The translations under genes and the position numbers were made by a program. From assembly GCF_030161415.1 (NCBI RefSeq), contig NZ_BSSU01000001.1:186001-250000 (forward strand): a stretch of 64,000 bases of DNA. Reading direction: 5' to 3'. This stretch comes from Thalassotalea eurytherma. GTDB lineage: Bacteria > Pseudomonadota > Gammaproteobacteria > Enterobacterales > Alteromonadaceae. The notes under the pieces were generated by a model. It saw only the letters and a list, made by a program, of their open reading frames with translations. It was not told where the DNA came from and searched no databases. Every line of letters starts with the position of its first letter. The stretch's first letter is position 1. Below, piece by piece: positions 44,810 through 52,799 of the stretch.

Positions 44810-45365
44810 TCCTTGAATATTTCAATAACTTCTTAAAGTCAGCAACGACGGCCTTGCCAAAAGCTGGAATTTGTTCTGATTGAGGTGGGATCGCATGACT
44901 AACAACAATATTGCCTAATGGATCAACAATGTAGATATGGTTTTGTTCAAGGTGCTGCTTGGTATGTTGAGTCAGTTCGGTAAATAACCAATCTTGCTGA
45001 CGAATGGTAGATAGCGACTGCGCTGAAATGGCTTGTTGGTATAGGCCAACGGGTGTCACTCTTGGCATTTCTTTACCAAGTGCAATATATGTATTATTTA
45101 CACCGGTAAGCATTTGGTCGCAGGCGCTTTGACAGTCTTGCGGCATCACATACAGCATGAGCCATTGCTTTTCTTTCGGTTGAGTTAACGCAATACCCGT
45201 ATTTTCTAACGTTAACTCACCAGCAACAAGCTGTCCTTGATTTGTCACGCCATAGTTGAACCATTGTTGCTCTAAAGCAAGTTTGGCCAAAATAACCGGC
45301 AAAATAAATGCGATAAGTAAAAGCACAAAGCTTCGTCTATTTTTTTTGATTTTAGGACTATCCAT
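44802..45365 (-). CDS. Sco-like membrane-anchored protein of the cox locus, function uncertain
   Basis: 187 residues. One N-terminal membrane anchor (about 12-31) and a periplasmic domain that looks like a divergent thioredoxin fold: LMLYVMPQDCQSACDQML contains CxxxC (Cys78, Cys82), the same spacing as the CPDIC of Sco, and HIYIVDPLGNIVVSH mirrors the Sco strand before NPDG. The third copper-ligand histidine of Sco is not clearly in the same place. It sits between SURF1 (4-bp gap) and ctaA (8-bp overlap), so it almost certainly works in oxidase assembly; a thiol or copper role is inferred. Confidence 0.75.
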   Translation of the reverse strand: MDSPKIKKNRRSFVLLLIAFILPVILAKLALEQQWFNYGVTNQGQLVAGELTLENTGIALTQPKEKQWLMLYVMPQDCQSACDQMLTGVNNTYIALGKEMPRVTPVGLYQQAISAQSLSTIRQQDWLFTELTQHTKQHLEQNHIYIVDPLGNIVVSHAIPPQSEQIPAFGKAVVADFKKLLKYSRIG

Positions 45366-45369
45366 ACTG

Positions 45370-46095
45370 CTACGCCTTGTTGTTTTTATATTTTACGGCG
45401 GCAAAACCCATTAGGGTTACCCATGCGATTGCTAAAGAGAACCATTGAAACGCATAACCACGATGCTTTTCAGGTGGCATCACGATAGGTTGCCAATCTT
45501 TTTTATACCCTATGTCTTCATTTTTATCTAAGTAGATAACAAAGGGCAATAGTTGTTTATTAATTAATCGAGAAATTTTATCTAGTTCAATTTGCTGAAT
45601 AACGATAGGGCCGTCTTTTTCCTCTAGAATTTGGTTTTGTAACTGTATGCCAGGTTCAACAATTCTGACGCTTCCTTTGAGGGTATACAGTTGCGTTAAC
45701 GATGAAACTGTAGGCATGGTTTGTCTCGAACGGTCTCCTTGTATCCAGCCAAGGTTGACTAATACTGTATTGGACGCTGTTTCAAAGGCTTGGAGTACGC
45801 GAAAGCCATATCGGCCATTATCGACTTGGTTGTCGAGTAACAAGAGGGGAGAGGCGATAAATTGGCCGCTTTCTAATACTAGTATGTCGTTAGCAAGCTC
45901 GGGTGTTTGTTGGTAAACCTTTAATGCTTTGTTTAGCGATACACCGCCTTGTTTTTGCCATACTTGCATCTGCTCTATGCGAGCATCTTTTTCATTAGCT
46001 CTATCGAGTTGCCAAAGGCCGAGCTTGATTAATGTCGAAAAAACGAGCAAGGTAAATAAACTCAAAAGAATATATCGGGTAAAACGCTTAAGCAT
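45370..46095 (-). CDS. SURF1 family oxidase assembly protein
   Basis: 241 residues. Two membrane segments at the ends (about 8-27 and 216-235) flank a periplasmic domain. GLWQLDRANEKDARI, YGFRVLQAFE, VLVNLGWIQGDRSRQTMP and the C-terminal GYAFQWFSLAIAWVTL are the SURF1/Shy1 signatures. SURF1 binds or hands over heme A to subunit I of cytochrome oxidase. First gene of the SURF1-(Sco-like)-ctaA-ctaB-Sco operon, divergent from the small DUF2909 gene across 53 bp. Confidence 0.92.
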   Translation of the reverse strand: MLKRFTRYILLSLFTLLVFSTLIKLGLWQLDRANEKDARIEQMQVWQKQGGVSLNKALKVYQQTPELANDILVLESGQFIASPLLLLDNQVDNGRYGFRVLQAFETASNTVLVNLGWIQGDRSRQTMPTVSSLTQLYTLKGSVRIVEPGIQLQNQILEEKDGPIVIQQIELDKISRLINKQLLPFVIYLDKNEDIGYKKDWQPIVMPPEKHRGYAFQWFSLAIAWVTLMGFAAVKYKNNKA

Positions 46096-46148
46096 GTTTA
46101 TTGGCCGAATGTTCTGCGGAAAATAATAACAATAATGGAAAAAATCTT

Positions 46149-46364
46149 ATGTTGATATTGTTCAAAATACTACTCGTTGGCGCGATGTTTTATATGGTGT
46201 TTAACTTATTTAGGGCATTGGTGATAATGAATAAAAATGATCCAAACCAGCCACCAATGTCAAAATTTATTGGTCGTCGTGTTGCTACCTCGGCAGCGAT
46301 TGTGATTGTGCTTCTTTTATTAATTGTGACGGGAGTGATAACTCCCAACCCACGCCCATATTAA
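46149..46364 (+). CDS. DUF2909-type twin-transmembrane small protein
   Basis: 71 residues from ATG 46149, with GGAA 8 nt upstream; a longer frame reaching 46101 has no ribosome site and an unlikely N-terminus. Two membrane segments (about 3-22 and 42-63, the second SAAIVIVLLLLIVTGVI) are joined by a charged loop (RALVIMNKNDPNQPPMSKFIGRR). Small twin-membrane proteins of this kind are frequent in proteobacterial cox loci and resemble HIG1/assembly factors; the function is not established. It is the only plus-strand gene in the locus and converges on coxC. Confidence 0.75.
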   Translation: MLILFKILLVGAMFYMVFNLFRALVIMNKNDPNQPPMSKFIGRRVATSAAIVIVLLLLIVTGVITPNPRPY

Positions 46365-46390
46365 TTTCTATTGTTCAGTCAATAAGAAAT

Positions 46391-46424
46391 AAAAAAGGTG
46401 ACGACATATGCCGTCACCTTTTTT
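46391..46424. terminator. Bidirectional terminator between DUF2909 and coxC
   Basis: A 13-bp perfect stem (46391-46403 with 46412-46424; core GGTGACG/CGTCACC), an 8-nt loop and A- and T-runs on the two sides. It serves coxC on the minus strand (11 bases after its stop) and the small gene on the plus strand. Confidence 0.92.
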
Positions 46425-46434
46425 ACTTGATGCG

Positions 46435-47319
46435 TTATAAAACGTATACAAAGACGAATAAGAATACCCATACAACGTCAACAAAGTGCCAGTACCAACT
46501 AGCCGCTTTAAAAGCAAAGTGATTCTCAGGTGTAAAGTGCCCTTTGTAGATACGCACAAGCATGGTAATTAACATAACCGTACCAAGCGTTACGTGCATG
46601 CCGTGAAAGCCCGTCAACATAAAGAAGGTATTACCATAAATGCCACTATCAAGATAAAGCTTCATGTCATCTGCATAAGCGTGTTGATACTCCAATACTT
46701 GTAGATATAAAAACACAGAGCCTAAAATAACCGTAGCCCACATCCACGCCTTTAATTGCGGTCGTTTATTTTGCTCTAATGATACATGAGCAAAATGTGC
46801 AGTTACTGATGATGTTAGTAGCAAAATTGTGTTGATAAGCGGCAAGCCATACCAACCCATTGCCGTAGTTTCAGTGCCATCTGGTGTTTTAATCAGTGGC
46901 CAAGTGGCTTGGAACTCAGGCCATAATACTTCCCACGTCATGGCATTATTTGCCTCACCGCCTAACCAAGGCACAGAAAACATGCGCGCATAAAATAACG
47001 CGCCAAAGAATGCTGCGAAGAACATCACCTCAGAAAAAATAAACCAACTCATACCTTGCTTAAAAGAGTTGTCCATTTGGTGGGAGTACTTGCCCGCCAT
47101 TGACTCGTTAATGACGTTAGAGAACCAGCCCCACACCATGTATATGATCATGGCGATGCCAAAAAGTAGCACATAGCCACCCCAACTAGCTTCACCTGTT
47201 TTAAGTACTGAAACGTATTTACCAGCACCTATTGCGATTAAAAATAGTGCTACGGCGCCGATAATTGGCCAATGACTTTGTGCCGGCACGTAATAGCTTT
47301 CATATTCTTTTGAACTCAT
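46435..47319 (-). CDS. coxC: Cytochrome c oxidase subunit III
   Basis: 294 residues from ATG 47319, which has AAGGAG 7 nt upstream; a start at 47340 would bury that site. It has seven membrane segments. YYVPAQSHWPIIG at the N-terminus, WFIFSEVMFFAAFFGALFYAR (FSEVMFF is the subunit III hallmark), LTGFHGMHVTLGTVML and the C-terminal SWYWHFVDVVWVFLFVFVY are present. It stabilises the proton-pumping oxidase and its D-pathway entry. Follows ctaG after 25 bases and precedes a strong terminator. Confidence 0.97.
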   Translation of the reverse strand: MSSKEYESYYVPAQSHWPIIGAVALFLIAIGAGKYVSVLKTGEASWGGYVLLFGIAMIIYMVWGWFSNVINESMAGKYSHQMDNSFKQGMSWFIFSEVMFFAAFFGALFYARMFSVPWLGGEANNAMTWEVLWPEFQATWPLIKTPDGTETTAMGWYGLPLINTILLLTSSVTAHFAHVSLEQNKRPQLKAWMWATVILGSVFLYLQVLEYQHAYADDMKLYLDSGIYGNTFFMLTGFHGMHVTLGTVMLITMLVRIYKGHFTPENHFAFKAASWYWHFVDVVWVFLFVFVYVL

Positions 47320-47344
47320 TGCTATTCTCCTTTTCCGCAAATCA

Positions 47345-47887
47345 TTATGATTCTACTTTGGCGGTTATGTCATACAGTGTGTACGACAGTGTTAGCGTTT
47401 TTACATCTTCAGGAAGTTCTGGATCAACGTAAAACTGTAAGGCCATTTCTACTTCTTCTTGTGCCTTTAACGGTTGGTGGTTGAAACAAAAACATTCAAT
47501 TTTTTGAAAATATACTGCGGCAACGCCCGGTGATACTGACGGTACGGCTTGTCCGATAATATCGCGCGTAGATTCATTTTTTGCGTAAAATTTTACTAAT
47601 TTCATTTCACCTGGATGTACAGAAATCTCATTGGTCATTGGGGCAAATTGCCACGGAATGCCTTGAGCTGTTCGGCTGATAAACTGAACCTTCACTGTAC
47701 GCGATTCATCAACACCATCAATCAGCGCAGTTGCTGCTTCTGTATTGGTTTTGCCGTTTAATCCGGTGATATCACAAAACACGTCGTATAACGGAACCAA
47801 CGCAAAACCAAAACCAAACATGGCAAAAACTACAAGCACGAGTTTTTTGACTGTTTTCTTAATGTTTTGGTCGGTTGTTTGTGTCAT
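47345..47887 (-). CDS. ctaG: CtaG/Cox11 copper chaperone
   Basis: 180 residues. A single membrane anchor (about 15-34) is followed by the immunoglobulin-like copper domain: VPLYDVFCDITGLNGKT and IECFCFNHQPL with the paired copper-binding cysteines, then FYVDPELPEDVKTLTLSYTLYD. It delivers copper to the CuB site of subunit I. It lies between coxA and coxC in the normal proteobacterial order, with a strong hairpin in the coxA-ctaG gap. Confidence 0.96.
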   Translation of the reverse strand: MTQTTDQNIKKTVKKLVLVVFAMFGFGFALVPLYDVFCDITGLNGKTNTEAATALIDGVDESRTVKVQFISRTAQGIPWQFAPMTNEISVHPGEMKLVKFYAKNESTRDIIGQAVPSVSPGVAAVYFQKIECFCFNHQPLKAQEEVEMALQFYVDPELPEDVKTLTLSYTLYDITAKVES

Positions 47888-47935
47888 TACGTGTCTCTAC
47901 TTTAATTTCAATAATATGTTAAACGTTGTTTTTTT

Positions 47936-47981
47936 GCTTGAGCGTGGAAGTGGTATACCGTGATTTCTTCCATGCTCAAGC
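47936..47981 (-). other. Long RNA hairpin between coxA and ctaG
   Basis: GCTTGAGCGTGGAAG (47936-47950) and CTTCCATGCTCAAGC (47967-47981) pair over 15 positions with one G-T pair, with a 16-nt loop, ten bases after the coxA stop. On the minus strand the stem is followed by an A-run, not T, so it does not look like a classic terminator. It may protect the coxBA end of the mRNA or reduce expression of ctaG and coxC relative to coxBA. Confidence 0.7.
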
Positions 47982-47990
47982 CTAAAACAT

Positions 47991-49589
47991 TTAATCTATT
48001 TTCGGCGGTGTTTCGAATGTGTGATACGGCGCAGGGCTAGGTACCGTCCACTCTAAACCTTCAGCACCATCCCAAGGTTTTGCCGGGGCTTTCTCACCAC
48101 CTTTAATACACTTGATAACAACCCATAAGAAAATAAGTTGCGATAGACCAAAGGCAAATCCGCCAATACTGACCCATTTGTTAAAGTCGGCAAACTGTAA
48201 TGCGTAATCAGGAATACGGCGAGGCATGCCCGCTAAACCTAAGAAGTGCATTGGGAAGAACAATAGATTTACTGAAATTAAAGAGCACCAAAAGTGTGCT
48301 TTCGCCAATGTTTCATCAAACATGAAACCAGTCCATTTAGGTAACCAATAATATGCACCTGCATAAATAGAGAACAGGGCACCTGTTACAAGTACGTAAT
48401 GGAAATGAGCAACCACGAAATATGTATCGTGATACTGGAAGTCAACTGGTGTTAACGCAAGCATTAAGCCAGAGAATCCACCAATAGTGAACAAGATCAC
48501 AAAGGCGATGGAAAACAGCATCGGCACTTCAAATGAAATTGCCCCGCGCCACATTGTTGCCACCCAGTTAAAGACTTTTACGCCTGTTGGCACAGCAATT
48601 AGCATCGTACAATACATGAAGAACAACTCACCAAAGAGCGGCATGCCTGTTGTAAACATATGGTGAGCCCATACGATAAACGATAAGAATGCGATTGAGG
48701 CGGTTGCATAAACCATTGAACTATAGCCGAATAGTTTCTTGCGTGAAAATGCAGGAATGGTAGTAGATACAATACCAAAGGCCGGCAAAATCATGATGTA
48801 AACTTCAGGGTGACCAAAGAACCAGAAGATATGCTGGAACAAGACTGGATCACCACCACCTGCGGCGTCAAAGAAGCTCGTACCAAAGTAAGTATCTGTT
48901 AGTACCATGGTTACTGTGCCGGCTAACACGGGCATTACGGCAATTAGCAGGTAGGCCGTGATAAAGAATGTCCAAACGAATAATGGCATCTTCATGTACG
49001 TCATACCAGGTGCGCGCATGTTCATGATAGTCACGACAATGTTAATTGCGCCCATGATTGAGGAAATACCCATAATATGGACGGCAAATACAAAGAACGC
49101 GGTACTACCATTACTATAAGTTGTTGATAGTGGCGCGTAGAATGTCCAGCCGAAGTTTGGTGCCCCACCTTCCATAAAGAACGACGCCAATAAAATACTA
49201 AAGGCGAAAGGTAGTATCCAAAAACTCCAGTTATTTAAACGTGGTAACGCCATATCTGGCGCACCTACCATCATAGGTATCATCCAGTTAGCTAAACCTG
49301 TAAAGGCCGGCATGATGGCACCAAAAACCATAATTAAACCGTGAACGGTTGTCATTTGGTTAAAGAAATCAGGATCTACAATTTGTAAACCTGGTTGAAA
49401 TAGCTCTGCGCGAATAACCATTGCCATTGCGCCGCCAGTTAAAAACATAATGAAAGAGAACCAAAGGTACATTGAACCAATGTCTTTGTGGTTAGTTGTT
49501 AGCAACCAACGCTTTATTCCTGTCATTTTGTGATCGTGATGTTCGCCGTCGTGATTGTCGTGCGAATCATGAATTGCTTCAGTTGTCAT
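47991..49589 (-). CDS. coxA: Cytochrome c oxidase subunit I
   Basis: 532 residues with twelve membrane segments. FGHPEVYIMILPAFGIVS (D-channel glutamate and CuB histidine with the crosslinked tyrosine), WAHHMFTTGMP (two CuB histidines) and YFVVAHFHYVLVTG (heme a3 and a ligands) are intact, which marks an A1-type, proton-pumping aa3 heme-copper oxidase. A His-rich N-terminal stretch (HDSHDNHDGEHHDHK) precedes the first helix. It follows coxB by 12 bases in a coxB-coxA-ctaG-coxC operon. Confidence 0.98.
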   Translation of the reverse strand: MTTEAIHDSHDNHDGEHHDHKMTGIKRWLLTTNHKDIGSMYLWFSFIMFLTGGAMAMVIRAELFQPGLQIVDPDFFNQMTTVHGLIMVFGAIMPAFTGLANWMIPMMVGAPDMALPRLNNWSFWILPFAFSILLASFFMEGGAPNFGWTFYAPLSTTYSNGSTAFFVFAVHIMGISSIMGAINIVVTIMNMRAPGMTYMKMPLFVWTFFITAYLLIAVMPVLAGTVTMVLTDTYFGTSFFDAAGGGDPVLFQHIFWFFGHPEVYIMILPAFGIVSTTIPAFSRKKLFGYSSMVYATASIAFLSFIVWAHHMFTTGMPLFGELFFMYCTMLIAVPTGVKVFNWVATMWRGAISFEVPMLFSIAFVILFTIGGFSGLMLALTPVDFQYHDTYFVVAHFHYVLVTGALFSIYAGAYYWLPKWTGFMFDETLAKAHFWCSLISVNLLFFPMHFLGLAGMPRRIPDYALQFADFNKWVSIGGFAFGLSQLIFLWVVIKCIKGGEKAPAKPWDGAEGLEWTVPSPAPYHTFETPPKID

Positions 49590-49601
49590 TATTCGAACTC
49601 C

Positions 49602-51155
49602 CTATTGGCCACTTACAGCATCAACATCTGCTGGCTGTACAAGATCGCCACTACTATTACCCCAAGCATTTCGCTCATAAGTAACCACAGCTGCGATTTG
49701 TGTTTTTGTTAATGTACCTAAGAAACCTTGCATTGCTGGATTCTTGCTACTACCTTTGACCACCATTTCAATATGAGCGGTGACATCACCTGTAATGTAT
49801 GGGCTGTTTATTAGTGATGGGAATGCTGGTGGCATACCTGCGCCTGTTACTTGATGACAAGCTGAACATGAAGCCATATAAACCTCCTCGCCCATCGCCA
49901 TCATTTCATCCATTGAATATTGTTTGGTCAGGTCTTCAGCAGGCATTGCTTCTTTAACAGCTTCAGTAACGGCTACTGACGTACTTTCAACTGAATCGCT
50001 AGCTGATGATGAGTCTCCACCTTTTACAGCAGCAACGTCTGCCGCTTGCACAGCGTCACCGGTATTGTTGCCCCAAGCATTACGCTCATAGGTAACAACA
50101 GCAGCGATTTCTTTAGCTGATAATTGTCTACCATAGCCTTGCATACCTGTGCCAGCGATACCATTTACCACAATATCAATATGCGTATTGGCATCACCTG
50201 TGGTTGCAACAGCACTTCCTTTTAATGCTGGGAATGCTGGTGGTAAACCTTCACCATTTGGCTGGTGACAAGCAGCACAATGAGCTGTGTACGTTGACTC
50301 ACCTAAGTTCATGAGTTCATCTAACGATAGCGAAGCATTCAGCGATGCTTCCTCTGCAGCTTTAGCTTGTGCGATGAGTGCTTTTTGATCTTCAACCCAT
50401 TGCGCGTAATCTTCTTCAGATTTCACTTCAACAACTACTGGCATATAGCCATGATCTTTACCACATAATTCAGCACATTGGCCGCGGTAAATACCTGGTG
50501 TGTCAACAATTGTCCATGCTTCGTTAATAAAGCCTGGGTTTGCATCTTGTTTAACAGCGAATGCTGGAACCCACCATGAGTGGATAACATCGTCTGAGGT
50601 AATCAGGAAGCGTACTTTTTTATTAACTGGAATAACGAGAGGGTTATCGACTTCAAGGAGGTAGTTTTCGCTTTTTTCTGCATTAGCACCCAGACGCTCG
50701 TCATATTGCTCTTTAGGTGTGGTCAATACAGAGAAAAACTCAATGTCTTGGTCGAAGTATTTATAATGCCATTTCCATTGAGAGCCTGTTACTTGCACGG
50801 TAATGTCAGAGTTAGTGTTATCTTCCATCTTGATTAACGTTGTCGTGGCAGGTATCGCCATTGCAACTAAAATAACGATGGGGATGGCGGTCCATAGAAT
50901 TTCTATTTTGGTACTTTCATGAAACGTTGCAGGTTTTACACCTTTTGATTTTCTATGAAAGAACATAGACCAAAACATCGCACCAAATACGATGATACCG
51001 ATTGCCGTACATATATACATGGCTAGCATATGTAGGTCATAAACTTCCTGACTGACAGCGGTTACACCTTTGGTAAGGTTTAGCTTACTGTCTGCCCAAG
51101 CTGAACTGGAAAGCAGTGTTCCCAACAACAGCCAACCTAGGTTACGTCTTTTCAC
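49602..51155 (-). CDS. coxB: Cytochrome c oxidase subunit II with two C-terminal cytochrome c domains
   Basis: 517 residues from GTG 51155, which has a strong GGGAGGG 7 nt upstream; a frame reaching 51182 includes that site in coding. A signal peptide (1-21) and two membrane helices (about 44-66 and 84-105) lead to the CuA domain, whose ligands His192, Cys227, Cys231, His235 and Met238 are present (GQCAELCGKDHGYM). Two cytochrome c domains follow, with CAACH (293-297) and CSACH (430-434); both end in the identical IAAVVTYERNAWGN. A Ser/Ala-rich linker separates them. Ordinary subunit II is about 280-390 residues. The extra hemes make this a caa3-like, cytochrome-c-carrying oxidase. Confidence 0.95.
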   Translation of the reverse strand: MKRRNLGWLLLGTLLSSSAWADSKLNLTKGVTAVSQEVYDLHMLAMYICTAIGIIVFGAMFWSMFFHRKSKGVKPATFHESTKIEILWTAIPIVILVAMAIPATTTLIKMEDNTNSDITVQVTGSQWKWHYKYFDQDIEFFSVLTTPKEQYDERLGANAEKSENYLLEVDNPLVIPVNKKVRFLITSDDVIHSWWVPAFAVKQDANPGFINEAWTIVDTPGIYRGQCAELCGKDHGYMPVVVEVKSEEDYAQWVEDQKALIAQAKAAEEASLNASLSLDELMNLGESTYTAHCAACHQPNGEGLPPAFPALKGSAVATTGDANTHIDIVVNGIAGTGMQGYGRQLSAKEIAAVVTYERNAWGNNTGDAVQAADVAAVKGGDSSSASDSVESTSVAVTEAVKEAMPAEDLTKQYSMDEMMAMGEEVYMASCSACHQVTGAGMPPAFPSLINSPYITGDVTAHIEMVVKGSSKNPAMQGFLGTLTKTQIAAVVTYERNAWGNSSGDLVQPADVDAVSGQ

Positions 51156-51260
51156 ACGACATCCCTCCCTTTTTAAAAGCAAAAAAACAGCGCTCAGTTT
51201 TAAGCGTACTACTCAGATCACTGTTGCTAAGTTCTGCTCTAATTTTTATTTTTATTTAAT

Positions 51261-51291
51261 TAACGTAATAGAATTGTTAGCGCGATTACGT
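51261..51291. promoter_or_regulatory. Candidate operator upstream of coxB
   Basis: AACGTAAT (51261-51268) and ATTACGTT (51284-51291) are perfect 8-bp inverted arms 23 bp apart start to start, about two helical turns, and 106-136 bases upstream of the coxB GTG. The spacing suits a dimeric regulator; the regulator is unknown. Confidence 0.4.
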
Positions 51292-51493
51292 TGATTTATT
51301 GTTGTAATAATGTTTATTTTTTGGGTGTTTTCTATTCTAGAATTACCTAAAAATTAACCAAGGTCTAGCGTTTTTTTTCGAAAGGAAGTAAAAAAGTTTA
51401 ATAATATCAGCTGAGTAACTACTCTAATTGTTAAATGTGTGACTGGTTAAATTTTAACCGTTGTGTGGCGTGGGCTAGAGGGAATAAGCGACA

Positions 51494-51520
51494 TAAAAAA
51501 GCCAACGTTAAACGTTGGCT
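51494..51520 (-). terminator. Intrinsic terminator of lexA
   Basis: AGCCAACGTT (51500-51509) and AACGTTGGCT (51511-51520) form a 10-bp inverted repeat whose centre must open as a small loop, followed on the minus strand by six T. It begins 34 bases after the lexA stop. Confidence 0.88.
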
Positions 51521-51554
51521 AAATTTGTGAGTTCAGAAATGTACGGTTTATGAA

Positions 51555-52169
51555 TTACATCCAATCAGCATTTCTTACAACGCCAACGGCTAATCCTTCA
51601 ATATTAAATGCTTGTTGTGATAAATCGACCTTGATTGGCGCAAAATCTTCATTTTCCGCATGAAGGTAGACAATGTTGCCTTCACGTTTAAAGCGTTTAA
51701 CGGTAACATCATCTTCTACTCGAGCGACAACAACTTGCCCGTTTTTGACATCTTGTGTGGTATGAACAGCGAGTAAGTCGCCATCTAAAATACCGATATC
51801 TTTCATGCTTTCGCCATCAACTCGCAGCAAGTAATCGGCATTGGGGTGAAAAAGGCTACCATCAATTTTATAGGTATCTTCAACATGCTCTTGCGCTAAA
51901 ATAGGCTCACCAGCAGCAACACGGCCAATTAATGGCAAACCTTCTTCTACAATAAATTCTTCAGCTAAGCGAATACCACGTGAGGTACCAGCCAGCATTT
52001 CAATGTAGCCTTTTTTAGCGAGGGCTTTTAAGTGCTCTTCCGCGGCATTTGCTGAACGGAAACCGAAGTGTTCTGCGATTTCAGCGCGAGTTGGCGGCAT
52101 TCCAGTCGCGTTTATCGTCTCTCTAATGAGATCAAAAATTTCACTTTGTCGTTTTGTTAATTCGCGCAT
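51555..52169 (-). CDS. lexA: LexA, SOS repressor
   Basis: 204 residues. The N-terminal winged helix-turn-helix ([12 protein letters not shown]...[26 protein letters not shown]) is followed by the self-cleavage site Ala86-Gly87 (RVAAGEP) and the S24-type catalytic dyad Ser121 (GESM) and Lys158 (TVKRF). It represses DNA-damage genes until RecA filaments trigger autocleavage. An SOS box lies 7 bases upstream of the start codon, indicating autoregulation. Confidence 0.98.
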   Translation of the reverse strand: MRELTKRQSEIFDLIRETINATGMPPTRAEIAEHFGFRSANAAEEHLKALAKKGYIEMLAGTSRGIRLAEEFIVEEGLPLIGRVAAGEPILAQEHVEDTYKIDGSLFHPNADYLLRVDGESMKDIGILDGDLLAVHTTQDVKNGQVVVARVEDDVTVKRFKREGNIVYLHAENEDFAPIKVDLSQQAFNIEGLAVGVVRNADWM

Positions 52170-52175
52170 ACTAAC

Positions 52176-52191
52176 CTGTTGTTTCGTACAG
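52176..52191 (-). promoter_or_regulatory. LexA binding site (SOS box) of lexA
   Basis: CTGT (52176-52179), eight bases, ACAG (52188-52191) is a perfect match to the invariant CTGT-N8-ACAG core. It lies just ahead of lexA. A much weaker CTGA-N8-ACAC copy is visible on the minus strand slightly farther upstream. Confidence 0.88.
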
Positions 52192-52249
52192 TGGTGTATT
52201 TATTGTCAGTATATCGAGCAAATTTTCAAACGCAAGAACAAATATTGAT

Positions 52250-52648
52250 TTAAAGCATAAAGTTAAGATTGTCTAAGGTACCAGTAGCGTCTAATGTTAT
52301 AGCCTGTTGACGTTCTTCTTCAGTTAAAATGTTAATAAATGGTGTCGTGCGTCTTAGTCGTCGCATTCTTTTATCGTAGTCGATTACCCCGTCGTAAAAT
52401 GCTTTCGGATCGTCGAGTGCAATGTCTAATAAACTAAACCAAGTTAAGTACGCGCTATAGCTCATTCGCCCTTCTTTACGCTTCTTTTCTAATGTCGATT
52501 TCACCACATCAATTAATGCGGGTTGCGCCAATACTTTCTTTGCCATCGCCTTGTGAATAGCTAACACCTGTTTGTCGATGAAATCATCTCGGATGGTGTT
52601 TTTTGAAACTTGGTAAGGTCTCTTTCTTTTGGTTTGGTTTCGACTCAT
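52250..52648 (-). CDS. Basic protein upstream of lexA, function unknown
   Basis: 132 residues, not recognised. It is basic at both ends (SRNQTKRKRPYQ; DKRMRRLRRTTPF), predicted mostly helical, with no signal peptide, membrane segment, cysteine or metal motif. The middle reads VVKSTLEKKRKEGRMSYSAYLTWFSLLDIALDDPKAFYDGV. The lexA promoter and SOS box lie just beyond its stop, 80 bases before lexA, so read-through into lexA is possible. A nucleic-acid-associated protein is a guess from charge only. Confidence 0.65.
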   Translation of the reverse strand: MSRNQTKRKRPYQVSKNTIRDDFIDKQVLAIHKAMAKKVLAQPALIDVVKSTLEKKRKEGRMSYSAYLTWFSLLDIALDDPKAFYDGVIDYDKRMRRLRRTTPFINILTEEERQQAITLDATGTLDNLNFML

Positions 52649-52799
52649 AACGAGCCCTGCTTAATAAATGCGTTACTTTAACAACACTATAGTGAGTATT
52701 TGTAGCATTAACAGCTTGATGGTAGTGAAATATGATGTGGTCAAATTACTGTGACCACATCAACTTGTTTACACGATGCAATAGGAGATTACTTAACTA

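Larger units (their letters stand above)
51156..51554. other. Non-coding region between coxB and lexA
   Basis: About 400 bases without a credible gene. It should hold the cox promoter on the minus strand. It contains an inverted repeat at 51261-51291, an AT-rich stretch at 51300-51420, and the lexA terminator at 51494-51520. A short plus-strand frame at 51070-51294 overlaps the coxB start and has no coding support. Confidence 0.6.

Noticed and set aside
47936-47981. coxA-ctaG hairpin as an intrinsic terminator
   Set aside because: On the minus strand the stem is followed by an A-run rather than a T-run, so it is reported as an RNA structure instead.
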